Of a DNA stretch of 64,000 bases, positions 26,661 to 35,221 are shown one piece after another. The notes beneath the pieces are model-generated. The model saw nothing but the letters and a program-made list of their open reading frames with translations. It searched no databases and was not told the origin of the DNA. The translations under genes were made by a program, and so were the position numbers. Every line of letters begins with the position of its first letter. The stretch's first letter is position 1. The stretch is from Flavivirga aquimarina. Lineage in GTDB: Bacteria; Bacteroidota; Bacteroidia; Flavobacteriales; Flavobacteriaceae. Location: positions 1 to 64,000 of the forward strand of contig NZ_JAUOEK010000140.1 of the NCBI RefSeq assembly GCF_030540835.1. The letters run 5' to 3'.

Positions 26661-27788
26661 TCACAAAACATTTTTAATTATCAAAGATTTAGATACTGTT
26701 TCCTGCCATTCTTTTTCCGGAACAGAATATTTTGTAATACCGCCACCAACATAAATAATAGCCTCTTTATTCTTTAGTTGCATACACCTTAAGTTTACAT
26801 ACAATCGGGTACTCTTTTTATTGATGGTGTACGCTCTGTTTTCAATATTGCGTTTTGCAGATCTTGACTCTAATTTGGTTGCCATATTAAGTTCTCCTAA
26901 AAAACCGGTATAAAATGCCCTGTTATAAGATTCATTTTTTAAAATAAATTGTTTTGCATCATGTTTTGGCAAACCACAAACAGCAGGTGTTGGATGCAAT
27001 ACAGAAACAACCTCTTTTAAGTTTGATTCTGGTTTTAAACGGGCAGAAATCATCGTTTTTAAATGCAGTAAATTACCAGCCTTGACTGTTTCGACATCAG
27101 ATACTTTAAAACTCTCGACCGAAGGCTTTAAATTGTCGATAATAAAATCAGTAACAAATTGCTGCTCTTCTTTTTCTTTATCCTCCCAAACCACATCTAA
27201 AGTACCTTTATAATCTTGCGTACCTGCCAACGCCATAATTGAAAATCGATTTCCTTCAATTTTTATTAGTGTTTCTGGCGTAGCTCCTAGCCACAACCCT
27301 ACTTGTGGATGATACCAGCAATACACAAATGCCGATGTATAAGCGCACAACAGACTTTTAAAAACAGATATGGGATTAGGGTCTGCAATGGTAACGGTTT
27401 CCTGTCTGGAAAGCACTACTTTTTTTAATTGATTATTAGCAATAGCATCAACACCTTTTTTAATTAAATTGATATGTTGCTGCTTTTCTTTTGAATCTTC
27501 GGTAGTACTTCCTTCTTTTTTATCTGTAAGTTCGATATGACTCTCAATATCTGTAACGTCGGCAAATATGTTCTCAGAGTCTCTTAAAGGTATTAAAACT
27601 GTTTTTTTAGTATCATCGAAGGGAGAAAACACAAAGCCTTCTTCTACAAAATCGTTTGTGGTATGTAAATCGTTTGTCTGTTGTAACAACACACTTACCC
27701 GGTTCTCATTTGGTTTTCTATAAGCTACAAAAGGTAATTTACTATTGTATTGCGTTTCTAAACGTTTAAAAAAAGATGTCAACGTCAT
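26661..27788 (-). CDS. menF: Isochorismate synthase
   Basis: A 375-residue chorismate-binding enzyme that isomerises chorismate to isochorismate for MenD. It shows the family's KKVVLSRQE (about 120), LKTMISARL, PAVCGLPKHDA (about 273), YNRAFYTGFLGEL and the C-terminal IYVGGGITKYSVPEKEWQET. It is shorter than many menF products (about 430) at the N-terminus, as is common in this phylum. It shares one base with the end of the thioesterase gene, so the two are coupled. Confidence 0.92.
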   Translation of the reverse strand: MTLTSFFKRLETQYNSKLPFVAYRKPNENRVSVLLQQTNDLHTTNDFVEEGFVFSPFDDTKKTVLIPLRDSENIFADVTDIESHIELTDKKEGSTTEDSKEKQQHINLIKKGVDAIANNQLKKVVLSRQETVTIADPNPISVFKSLLCAYTSAFVYCWYHPQVGLWLGATPETLIKIEGNRFSIMALAGTQDYKGTLDVVWEDKEKEEQQFVTDFIIDNLKPSVESFKVSDVETVKAGNLLHLKTMISARLKPESNLKEVVSVLHPTPAVCGLPKHDAKQFILKNESYNRAFYTGFLGELNMATKLESRSAKRNIENRAYTINKKSTRLYVNLRCMQLKNKEAIIYVGGGITKYSVPEKEWQETVSKSLIIKNVL

Positions 27789-28216
27789 TAACGGTCTCTT
27801 TTTGGTAAAGCAATAGTCGATAATTTACAAATTGAAATTAAATTATCGGCCTCGTCTGTAACTCGTATATCTAATAATTGTGTTGTTCTGCCTTTATGTA
27901 AAAAAGTTGCTTTGGCATAAACAAACCCTTCTTTTATACTTTTTATATGATTTGCTGTAATTTCTATACCTCTCACAAAGAATTTTTCGGTATCTATAAA
28001 AATATGCGATGCAAAACTGCCAACACTTTCAGCCAAAGCTACAGTAGCACCTCCATGTAATACGCCATCTGGTTGGTGTACTCTTGAGTTTACAGGCATT
28101 TTAGCTATTAAAAAGTTATCTCCGTAATCTATAACTTCAATACTCAAGGTTTCCATTAAAGTATTTTTACAAGCGGCATTTGCCTGGGCCAAAACTTTTT
28201 CCTTAGATAATTGCAT
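27788..28216 (-). CDS. Hotdog-fold thioesterase (PaaI-like), possible DHNA-CoA thioesterase
   Basis: A 142-residue PaaI-type thioesterase with the HGGATVALAESVGSFAS active-site helix (about 55-71) and the usual FVRGIEITANHIKSIKEG strand. It is directly coupled to isochorismate synthase (TAATG overlap). Because menaquinone synthesis needs a thioesterase for 1,4-dihydroxy-2-naphthoyl-CoA, this protein is a good candidate. The role is inferred from context, not from a unique residue. Confidence 0.88.
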   Translation of the reverse strand: MQLSKEKVLAQANAACKNTLMETLSIEVIDYGDNFLIAKMPVNSRVHQPDGVLHGGATVALAESVGSFASHIFIDTEKFFVRGIEITANHIKSIKEGFVYAKATFLHKGRTTQLLDIRVTDEADNLISICKLSTIALPKRDR

Positions 28217-28235
28217 AGAATAATTTATTTTTAAG

Positions 28236-28253
28236 AACTTGTTTTAACAAGTT
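28236..28253. promoter_or_regulatory. Palindrome between divergent thioesterase and esterase genes
   Basis: AACTTGTT-TT-AACAAGTT, 8-base perfect arms, lying 20 bases upstream of the thioesterase start and 38 upstream of the esterase start. It could be an operator shared by both, or a chance repeat in AT-rich DNA. Confidence 0.35.
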
Positions 28254-28290
28254 AAATATCCGAAACAAAAGTACAAAACCTGTTTAAGAA

Positions 28291-28935
28291 ATGAATTCCA
28301 GTGAAAAAGAAATATCATACCAAACTACAAATACTTATTCTACTTTAAATATATTAACCGATAAAACAAAGTATGTTTGGTTGGTGTGCCATGGTATGGG
28401 GTATTTAAGCAGGTATTTCTTAAAATATTTTAAGCAACTTAATGCTGAAGAAAATTATATTATCGCCCCACAGGCAAGTAGCAAATATTATTTGCATTCA
28501 AAATTTAAACATGTTGGGGCCAGCTGGTTGACTAAAGAAAATACACTAAGGGAGACCGAAAACGTGATGCGTTATCTGGATGCTGTTTTAGAATCCGAAA
28601 ATATTTCTAAAGATAAAAAACTAATCATTTTTGGATATTCGCAAGGCGTGAGCATTGCAACTCGTTATGTAGCAAAAAGGAAATTACAATGCAGTCAATT
28701 GGTATTACATTCGGGAGGTATTCCTAAAGAATTAGTTGTCGAGGATTTAAAATTCTTAAAAGCTAAAGTATCATTGATTTACGGCAAAGATGATGACTAT
28801 ATAAATAAAGAACGTATAATGCTTGAAACTAAACGAGCTTCTGAATTATTTGGAAACCACGTAAGTATTATACCATTTGATGGTGTACATGAAGTTAATG
28901 TGGAGCTGATTAATAATATTACTTATCATTCTTGA
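28291..28935 (+). CDS. Alpha/beta hydrolase (phospholipase/carboxylesterase family)
   Basis: A 214-residue serine hydrolase without a signal peptide. The nucleophile elbow is GYSQGVS (about 113), the likely acid lies in YGKDDDYIN (about 168), and the histidine is in FDGVHEVN (about 200). It resembles small cytoplasmic carboxylesterases. The substrate is not predictable. It is transcribed away from the menaquinone genes. A hairpin-like GCAGGAAT/ATTCCTGTC pair follows at 29010-29050. Confidence 0.85.
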   Translation: MNSSEKEISYQTTNTYSTLNILTDKTKYVWLVCHGMGYLSRYFLKYFKQLNAEENYIIAPQASSKYYLHSKFKHVGASWLTKENTLRETENVMRYLDAVLESENISKDKKLIIFGYSQGVSIATRYVAKRKLQCSQLVLHSGGIPKELVVEDLKFLKAKVSLIYGKDDDYINKERIMLETKRASELFGNHVSIIPFDGVHEVNVELINNITYHS

Positions 28936-29037
28936 CCTACCTCTATAAATCAAATCAAAAAAGTTAAAACATTAATTTTTGGTTTCTTATATGTGTATTC
29001 TTAAGAAGGCAGGAATTTATAATTTAGTTTCAATTTA

Positions 29038-29065
29038 AAAGATTCCTGTCTGCGAAGGAATGAAC
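29038..29065. repeat. Degenerate dispersed palindromic repeat
   Basis: AGATTCCTG...GAAGGAATGAAC, a decayed form of the ATTCCnG/CnGGAATGACA palindrome also present at 64-86. It overlaps the first possible ATG (29060) of the AraC-type frame. Confidence 0.45.
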
Positions 29066-29134
29066 ACATTCAGCAAGTTTGGAAAAGTTTATACTAGTAT
29101 TAGTGAATACATTTGTCACATCAATACGATAAAA

Positions 29135-30019
29135 ATGACACTGAAACAAAACAACAAAGCGTTTTATAATCAAAAACTAAATGTAATTATAGAGTATATA
29201 CATAATCATTTAGACAGCAAAATAGATATTAAGACGTTGGCTGAGATCTCACATTTTTCGCCGTTTCATTTTCATCGTATTAGTAGAGCGTTATTAGGAG
29301 AACCCATAGGGGCATACATTTCTAGAACACGTGTAGAAACTGCTGCAAAAATGATTCGTTATACTTCTTTGGACATTGAAAGCATTGCTTATAATGTTGG
29401 TTTTGAAACACCATCGTCATTATCTAAAAAGTTTAAAAATCATTTTGGGGTGTCTCCTACCGCGTATCGCAAAAACAAATTATTTACAATTAAAAAAACG
29501 AATACCATGGAAACGACATCCAGTGCTAAACACAATAAAAATTTAAATATTAAAAAACCCAAAATCTTAGATATAGAAGACAAAAAATGTATGTACATCC
29601 GTATGCAAGGTGCTTATCAATCTTTAGATTATCCTTCGGCTTGGAAAAAACTTTGGGAGCAGGTAAAAGAACAAAAGTTATTTACAGCTGGGATTGAACA
29701 TATAGGGCTAGCACACGACGATCCGAAAGTAACCGACGAAGATAAAATTAGATACGATTCTTGCCTAATAATACGTAAAGATGCAAAAGCCACTGGAGAT
29801 ATTGGAGTTAAAACACTTAAAGGCGGTAAGTTTGCAACGTTCTTATACCAGGGAAATTATGAATGTTTTTCAGATGTTTACGACTATATTTTTAACGAAT
29901 GGTTATTAAACAACGACTACGAATTGCGCGATGAAGTTGTTAGGGAAAAATACATTAGTAACCCAGAACGGGTAGAGCCTCATAAACTTAAAACGGAATT
30001 TTATATCCCGATAAAATAG
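29135..30019 (+). CDS. AraC-type regulator with GyrI-like ligand-binding domain
   Basis: A 294-residue transcription factor from the start I prefer. An AraC DNA-binding domain (two helix-turn-helix motifs) comes first: IDIKTLAEISHFSPFHFHRI and SIAYNVGFETPSSLSKKFK. A GyrI/SOUL-like effector domain fills the C-terminal half. The open frame extends 25 codons upstream to an ATG at 29060. That ATG lies inside a dispersed repeat, and the added residues have no family counterpart, so I start at 29135. An internal ATG near 29507 begins the effector domain, and its flanks resemble the small ORF at 26478. Confidence 0.9.
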   Translation: MTLKQNNKAFYNQKLNVIIEYIHNHLDSKIDIKTLAEISHFSPFHFHRISRALLGEPIGAYISRTRVETAAKMIRYTSLDIESIAYNVGFETPSSLSKKFKNHFGVSPTAYRKNKLFTIKKTNTMETTSSAKHNKNLNIKKPKILDIEDKKCMYIRMQGAYQSLDYPSAWKKLWEQVKEQKLFTAGIEHIGLAHDDPKVTDEDKIRYDSCLIIRKDAKATGDIGVKTLKGGKFATFLYQGNYECFSDVYDYIFNEWLLNNDYELRDEVVREKYISNPERVEPHKLKTEFYIPIK

Positions 30020-30027
30020 AGATGATT

Positions 30028-30519
30028 TTAAAGTCTAACTTCTTTTTCTAAAGCTAAAAGGTGTGTTGTAGCATTTGTAGCATCTTTAAGAGGGTAGATT
30101 TCAATATTACAATAATACATCTCTCCATTTTTTCTATAATTAGCAATGGTTTCTTTAAAATGAATATCCTCTTTTAAATAACCGCGTATATTGTTTAAAG
30201 TTTTGGGAGATGTATCTTTACCCTGTAAAAAATTAGGTTTTTTTCCTTTTGCATATTTAGCAGAATATCCTGTCATTTTTGTAAACCCCTTATTTACCCA
30301 CTGAATTTCTTGTTTGAAATCGGTTAAAACTAAAGCTTGAAACTCTTTATTGGTTATTATAGTTTCAACATCAAAAGACCAATCAAATTTGTTTTTGAAA
30401 CTATTTAAAACCTCAATTTCTTCATGCTTCATAAAATCAGTAGCTTGTTCTACTAAATGCATTGAAAAAATATCCCAACATTTTAAAGGACCTCGAAGTA
30501 GATGTGGTTTCTTTTTCAT
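30028..30519 (-). CDS. PAS/LOV-like sensor protein lacking the photoactive cysteine
   Basis: A 163-residue single-domain protein. Residues about 60-160 align with LOV-type PAS domains: NKGFTKMTGYSAKYAKGKK, then NFLQGKDTSP, then FKETIANYRKNGEMYYCNIE. In flavin-photoreceptor LOV domains the core is GRNCRFLQ; here it is GKKPNFLQ, so the adduct-forming Cys is Pro. There is no output domain. It may bind flavin or another ligand without photochemistry, or act through a partner. It ends convergently, 9 bases from the AraC-type gene. Confidence 0.85.
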   Translation of the reverse strand: MKKKPHLLRGPLKCWDIFSMHLVEQATDFMKHEEIEVLNSFKNKFDWSFDVETIITNKEFQALVLTDFKQEIQWVNKGFTKMTGYSAKYAKGKKPNFLQGKDTSPKTLNNIRGYLKEDIHFKETIANYRKNGEMYYCNIEIYPLKDATNATTHLLALEKEVRL

Positions 30520-30925
30520 TGCTTCTGTATTTTGTGCAGGGATAAAAGGAGCTAGACACCAACTAAGTAAAATAACTTAAGTTGAACATTACGTTTGTCT
30601 TGATTTGCCTTGAATCACAAAAGCACTATTATCAACTTTAAAGGAAAGTGTCTGGCTTGCAATGAATTACTATTACTTACAGTTGCGCGGCAGCTTGTAA
30701 TTTTAACACAACCCTTTAGTAATTTAGTGTTTAACTAAACCTTTAAAAGAATACTCAAATATATGGCTTTTTTAGAATTAAAAGACACTCAACATATATT
30801 TAACCAGACTTTGTTGGCAAACCATTTTTTGAGCTAATGAATTTAATTCTTTGCAATATTTATCATATAAAGTTTGTGAGTAAATAACAAACAATTACAT
30901 TTACATAGGTAAAATTTCACAGTTT
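30520..30925. other. Intergenic region between PAS and DUF3857 genes
   Basis: A 406-base gap holding divergent promoters for the PAS protein (minus) and the DUF3857 protein (plus). No TAnnTTTG element with a good -33 partner was found, and no ORF stands out. AGACAC (near 30555) and GTGTCT (near 30649) form a weak inverted pair. Confidence 0.35.
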
Positions 30926-32998
30926 ATGAGACACATTTTTATTGGCTTATTTGTTAGTTTTAGTTTTTTTTCAAAAACGTATTCTCAAGTAACAAAAGAA
31001 ATTGAGCCTTCTTGGATAGATGAGATAAGTTATTCAACATCTGAAATAGATAAAAGTGAGGTAGCTGCTGGAACGTATATTCTACTTTTTGATACTCAAA
31101 TAAATATACCAAAACAGACATTATTTAACAGACTAACAACTAAAATCACTGATAATGTTGGTATTCAAAATGCCTCTACTATTAATATTAGTTATGATCC
31201 GAGCTATCAAAAGTTAAAATTTCATAAAATAAATATTATTAGAAACGGTAAAGTTATAAACAAACTAAATGTTTCTAATATTCAAGTTATGAGGCGTGAA
31301 CTGAATGCCGAAAACTATTTGTATGATGGCTCCTTATCTGCAGTAATGAACATTTCTGATGTTAGAACAGATGACATCATAGATTATTCATACTCAATTG
31401 TTGGTTTTAATCCAATCCACAAAAACATCTTCTCAAGCAATTTTTATTTAAATAATTTTGAATCTGCTGGAAAAATAAATGTTACTCTTTTATCAAAAAA
31501 TAAGTTAGAATATAAATCTTTTAATACATCTATTAAACCTATAATTTCTAAAATAAATAACCTACATAAATATCATTGGGAAACTACCAATACCAAAAAG
31601 TTAGATTACGAAGAAAACACTCCCTCTTGGAAACTCATTTATGAATCTGTTTTTGTTAGTGAAATTAATTCATGGAAAGATGTAGTAAGTTGGGGTGTAG
31701 ATGTTTACACAATAAGTAAAAATGTTGACTCTGATCTACAAGCTAAGATTGATGAGATTAATTCCAGCGATAAAACAACTGGGGAAAAAATAAAATCTAC
31801 TTTAAACTTTGTACAAAATGAAATAAGATATTTAGGTTTAGAATCTGGGATTGGAAGTTATAAACCATTTTCTCCGAATCAAGTTTTTAATCAACGATTT
31901 GGAGATTGTAAAGATAAGAGCTTATTAATGGTTACTATGCTAAATAAAATGAATATCGAAGCATATCCTATGTTTGTAAATACGTCTTTAAAGCAAACCA
32001 TAAAAGATTTACTACCATCTCCTAAATTTTTTGATCATTGTGTTGTAAAAGTAATACACCAAAAAAGTAGCTTTTACTATGATCCTACAATTTCTAATCA
32101 GGGAGGAGATTATGATAGCACTTATTTTCCAGACTATAGGTTTGGTTTAGTAATAAAAGAAGGAAACGACGATTTTGACGAAATCGCTCCTTATTCAGAA
32201 AATAAGGTAGAAACACAAGAAGAATATACTATTAAAGAAGTTGGCAAAGGAGCTCGTTTAAAAGTAGTAACTACTTATTATGATTCTGAAGCTGATAATA
32301 TGCGTAATTATTATAAAAATAATAGTATGAATTCTATTCAGAAAGAATATGAAAAATTCTATTCTAGCTATTATTATAATGTATCATCTGTAGAGAAGCC
32401 AAAATTTAAAGATGAATTATATAGTAATATTTTTAGAGTATTTGAAGAATATCAAATAGATAGTATTTGGCAACCAATGTTAGAAAAGGAAAATTATATT
32501 TCTGTATCCTTTACTCCTAGTAGCCTTTTAAATACTTTATATATGCCAACGAAAGATAAAAGAACTACAGAGTTATTTATGGCATATCCATTAATTAGAG
32601 AACATAAAATTAAAATTAACCTACCAACACATTGGGGTATTGAAAATGAGAAACTATATGTAAACTCACCGGGTTTTTATTATGAATGGAAAGTCGACTA
32701 TGACGAAAAACAAAAAGTAGTTGATCTTTATTATTATTTAAAAACTCAAAAAGACTATATCACTAAGAAAGAATATAAACAATATATTCAAGATATAAAA
32801 AAAATAGACCGAACTACCGGTTATTCAATTTATATTCCTGAAAATTTTTCAGTATCTAATTTTTCATCAAATAACAATGGCTTTTTTGACGGTATAATTG
32901 TTATAGTAAAGTTTCTAATTTTACTTGGTGTACTTGTAGTTATAGGGTTATTTATATTTTGGTATTTAGGGAAGAAAAAGGAAAATCAAAAATTATAA
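30926..32998 (+). CDS. Periplasmic DUF3857/transglutaminase-like protein with C-terminal membrane helix
   Basis: A 690-residue protein with a signal peptide at 1-20. A DUF3857 domain (about 60-230) comes first, then a transglutaminase-like domain with a plausible triad: Cys in RFGDCKDKS (about 327), His in FFDHCVVKV (about 372) and Asp in YYDPTI (about 388). A beta-rich segment and a C-terminal membrane helix (about 657-680) follow. It should sit in the periplasm anchored at the inner membrane. The substrate is unknown. Its 3' end overlaps the opposing PPOX gene by 6 bases. Confidence 0.88.
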   Translation: MRHIFIGLFVSFSFFSKTYSQVTKEIEPSWIDEISYSTSEIDKSEVAAGTYILLFDTQINIPKQTLFNRLTTKITDNVGIQNASTINISYDPSYQKLKFHKINIIRNGKVINKLNVSNIQVMRRELNAENYLYDGSLSAVMNISDVRTDDIIDYSYSIVGFNPIHKNIFSSNFYLNNFESAGKINVTLLSKNKLEYKSFNTSIKPIISKINNLHKYHWETTNTKKLDYEENTPSWKLIYESVFVSEINSWKDVVSWGVDVYTISKNVDSDLQAKIDEINSSDKTTGEKIKSTLNFVQNEIRYLGLESGIGSYKPFSPNQVFNQRFGDCKDKSLLMVTMLNKMNIEAYPMFVNTSLKQTIKDLLPSPKFFDHCVVKVIHQKSSFYYDPTISNQGGDYDSTYFPDYRFGLVIKEGNDDFDEIAPYSENKVETQEEYTIKEVGKGARLKVVTTYYDSEADNMRNYYKNNSMNSIQKEYEKFYSSYYYNVSSVEKPKFKDELYSNIFRVFEEYQIDSIWQPMLEKENYISVSFTPSSLLNTLYMPTKDKRTTELFMAYPLIREHKIKINLPTHWGIENEKLYVNSPGFYYEWKVDYDEKQKVVDLYYYLKTQKDYITKKEYKQYIQDIKKIDRTTGYSIYIPENFSVSNFSSNNNGFFDGIIVIVKFLILLGVLVVIGLFIFWYLGKKKENQKL

Positions 32999-33598
32999 AT
33001 CCTTTTCGTACCGCTTAATCATATCTTCTCTGGATTCAGGAACTTCACTAGCCCCTAATTGGTCCTTTAACATTTGCCCCATAGTTGGAAACGATTTTCT
33101 ATCAATCTTCGCCCCTTCATCCCATAATTTAGAACGCATAAAGGCCTTGGCACAATGCAAAAACAATTCTTCAATCGTAACAACAACACATGCTTTAGGC
33201 TGATTTTTATCTGAAGCAAACAATTCTAAATATCGATCATCTTTACTAATAAAAGCGCGACCATTAACACGTAGTGTTTCGTCTATTCCTGGTATTAAAA
33301 ATAATAAACCAACTGTACCGGTTTCCAAAATATTACTTAAGCTATCTGTAATATTATTTCCTTTAGCATCAGGAATTACGATTTCATTCTTATTTAATAC
33401 TTTAACAAACCCAGGGGTTCCACCTCTAGGTGAAGCATCTAGTTTATTCTCAATATTGCATGTAGACATAACTAAAAAAGAAGACTTTTCTATAAAATGA
33501 ATAGCATGTTTTTCTAAGGTAGTAAGTACTTTATTTTTAGATCTTCCACTAGGAAAACCATATAAATCACGCAGTTGAGCTTCTGTTTTTATTTGCAT
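32993..33598 (-). CDS. Pyridoxamine 5'-phosphate oxidase-like FMN protein
   Basis: A 201-residue split-barrel protein of the PPOX superfamily. It shows LDASPRGGTPGFVKVLN, DAKGNNITDSLSNIL, TVGLLFLIPGIDETLRVNGRA and a C-terminal FLHCAKAFMRSKLW. This is the MSMEG_1061-like flavoprotein type, which binds FMN or F420 for redox reactions of unknown substrate; it is not the vitamin B6 enzyme. A possible -7 element, TATTTTTG, lies at 33624-33631 on the minus strand. Confidence 0.88.
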   Translation of the reverse strand: MQIKTEAQLRDLYGFPSGRSKNKVLTTLEKHAIHFIEKSSFLVMSTCNIENKLDASPRGGTPGFVKVLNKNEIVIPDAKGNNITDSLSNILETGTVGLLFLIPGIDETLRVNGRAFISKDDRYLELFASDKNQPKACVVVTIEELFLHCAKAFMRSKLWDEGAKIDRKSFPTMGQMLKDQLGASEVPESREDMIKRYEKDL

Positions 33599-33749
33599 TA
33601 ATTGTGATCAAGAATTTGATAATCAAAAATAGTTATTATAACATTAAAAAGCTCCTGCTATCAAATAAAATTGTATTTCAACAAGTTTTTGTTAGTCTGG
33701 TCGTAAAAATTATATAAACTTATACCATAAAGACTAAACATAACATTTA

Positions 33750-34109
33750 ATGAAAACTATTATTATAACTTTAGTATTATCCTTTACAGGTTTATGTCAT
33801 GCACAATTTATATCAACTGATGATAAACTACACTTTGGAGCAGGTGCCTTAATATCGGCAACAACATATACGGTTGTTTATACTACAACAAAAGACAAGA
33901 AAAAAGCTTTTTGGTTTAGCTTAGGAGCTTCTGCACTGGCTGGTTTAGCTAAAGAGGTTTACGATAGTAATAAAGAACTTAACCGTTTTGATACCGGCGA
34001 ACTAGTAGCTACTTCCTTAGGAGGTTTAACTGCCAGTACTACTATTAGCTTATTTGTTGGCAAAAACAAAAACAAGAAAAAAAGAAGAAATGTAGCCTTG
34101 GTCAATTAA
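33750..34109 (+). CDS. Small envelope protein, YfiM/DUF2279-like
   Basis: A 119-residue protein with a signal peptide (1-18, ending CHA). It has DDKLHFGAGALISA (about 24), a central helix (FWFSLGASALAGLAKEVYD) and a second helix (GELVATSLGGLTAST), ending in a basic tail. The DKxxHFxxG plus GxxKExxD pattern is that of YfiM-type putative periplasmic lipoproteins, here without a lipobox. The function is unknown. It ends 8 bases into the opposing nitronate monooxygenase gene. Confidence 0.65.
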   Translation: MKTIIITLVLSFTGLCHAQFISTDDKLHFGAGALISATTYTVVYTTTKDKKKAFWFSLGASALAGLAKEVYDSNKELNRFDTGELVATSLGGLTASTTISLFVGKNKNKKKRRNVALVN

Positions 34110-35049
34110 CCAAACGATCAATAATACTCTTTGTTGGGAGAATTTTTTTGGTATGCTCAATGCTAGGTCCAGCTACCCAAACCGTTTTATAAGTTGCTTT
34201 AGTAGCCGCATTTTTTGTGGCGTTCATACCTATAGAAAACCGAATCATTTTAACCCATTTTTTAAGTTTTCTATTTTTATTCAATACGGACTCTAACCAA
34301 GTTTGTTTAGTACCTATTTTTTGAACGTAAGGTGTATTAATAACAGTACACGGTGTTCCAGAAATACGTTCAGTCATAACAATATCTTTAGCGCCATAAT
34401 CAACACAAGCTTGCTTGTATTCATCTGTAACATAAGCTTCTACAGAGGCTATAAAAGGGCTTCCCACCGATACTCCTGCGGCTCCATACCCTAACATTCT
34501 ATCAATATCTACCTTACTACCAACACCACCAGCAGAAATTATAGGTATATTACAACTAGAACTTAATTCTTTAATTAAGTCTTCTGGTGATTTATCGCCT
34601 CGGTGACCTCCTGCCTGATTGTTTACAGCTATAATGGCATCTGCTCCAAGTTGTTCTACTTTTTTTGCAAATTTCAAATCTACCACATCACAAAACACTT
34701 TAATACCAACTTTATGTGCTTGATTAATCGTTTCTTCCGGACTTCCTAAAGATGTGATAATAAAATCACACCCCTCTTCACAAATTACTTCTAACTGTCC
34801 TTTATATTTAACATTGGATTTATTAACAATTAAGTTAAACCCGAAAGAACCACCTTCTACCCTATTTGCTTTTAATTCTTTTATGGCCGAGCGTAATTCT
34901 TCAAGTGTTCTATAATTAAGAGCAGGAATACAACCAGCAATACCACCTTTCATTGCTTCTGTAACCATGGCTACATTAGACACTAAAAACATGGGGGCTT
35001 GAATTATTGGATGCTTAATGCCAAGAAGTTCTGTAAGCTTTGCTTCCAT
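34102..35049 (-). CDS. Nitronate monooxygenase family FMN enzyme
   Basis: A 315-residue TIM-barrel flavoprotein of the 2-nitropropane dioxygenase/nitronate monooxygenase family. It begins TELLGIKHPIIQAPMFLVSN, and has IIAVNNQAGGHRGD (about 136, with the catalytic-type His in GHRG), IPIISAGGVGSKVDIDRML and GYGAAGVSVGSPFIAS. It oxidises nitronates using FMN and O2, although many members have other substrates. Its promoter holds a palindrome shared with the 22485 gene. Confidence 0.9.
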   Translation of the reverse strand: MEAKLTELLGIKHPIIQAPMFLVSNVAMVTEAMKGGIAGCIPALNYRTLEELRSAIKELKANRVEGGSFGFNLIVNKSNVKYKGQLEVICEEGCDFIITSLGSPEETINQAHKVGIKVFCDVVDLKFAKKVEQLGADAIIAVNNQAGGHRGDKSPEDLIKELSSSCNIPIISAGGVGSKVDIDRMLGYGAAGVSVGSPFIASVEAYVTDEYKQACVDYGAKDIVMTERISGTPCTVINTPYVQKIGTKQTWLESVLNKNRKLKKWVKMIRFSIGMNATKNAATKATYKTVWVAGPSIEHTKKILPTKSIIDRLVN

Positions 35050-35066
35050 TTTAAAAATAATTTAAA

Positions 35067-35097
35067 CAAATATAATAAATATTATGCATGCATAGTA
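35067..35097 (-). promoter_or_regulatory. Promoter and palindromic operator of the nitronate monooxygenase gene
   Basis: On the minus strand TATATTTG (35067-35074) is a consensus -7 element. Directly upstream lies the palindrome seen on the plus strand as TATTATGCATGCATAGTA (35080-35097). It differs at one base from 22372-22389. No -33 element is visible, as at the other site. Confidence 0.6.
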
Positions 35098-35221
35098 ATT
35101 AATGTTTATTTAAATTATTTTTTGGAAACCTTTTAAATTACATTAACAAACAATCTGAATAACATACAGAACATACCAAAATTTGCCTATAAATTAAATT
35201 CTAGTAAGATGGGATCAATTA

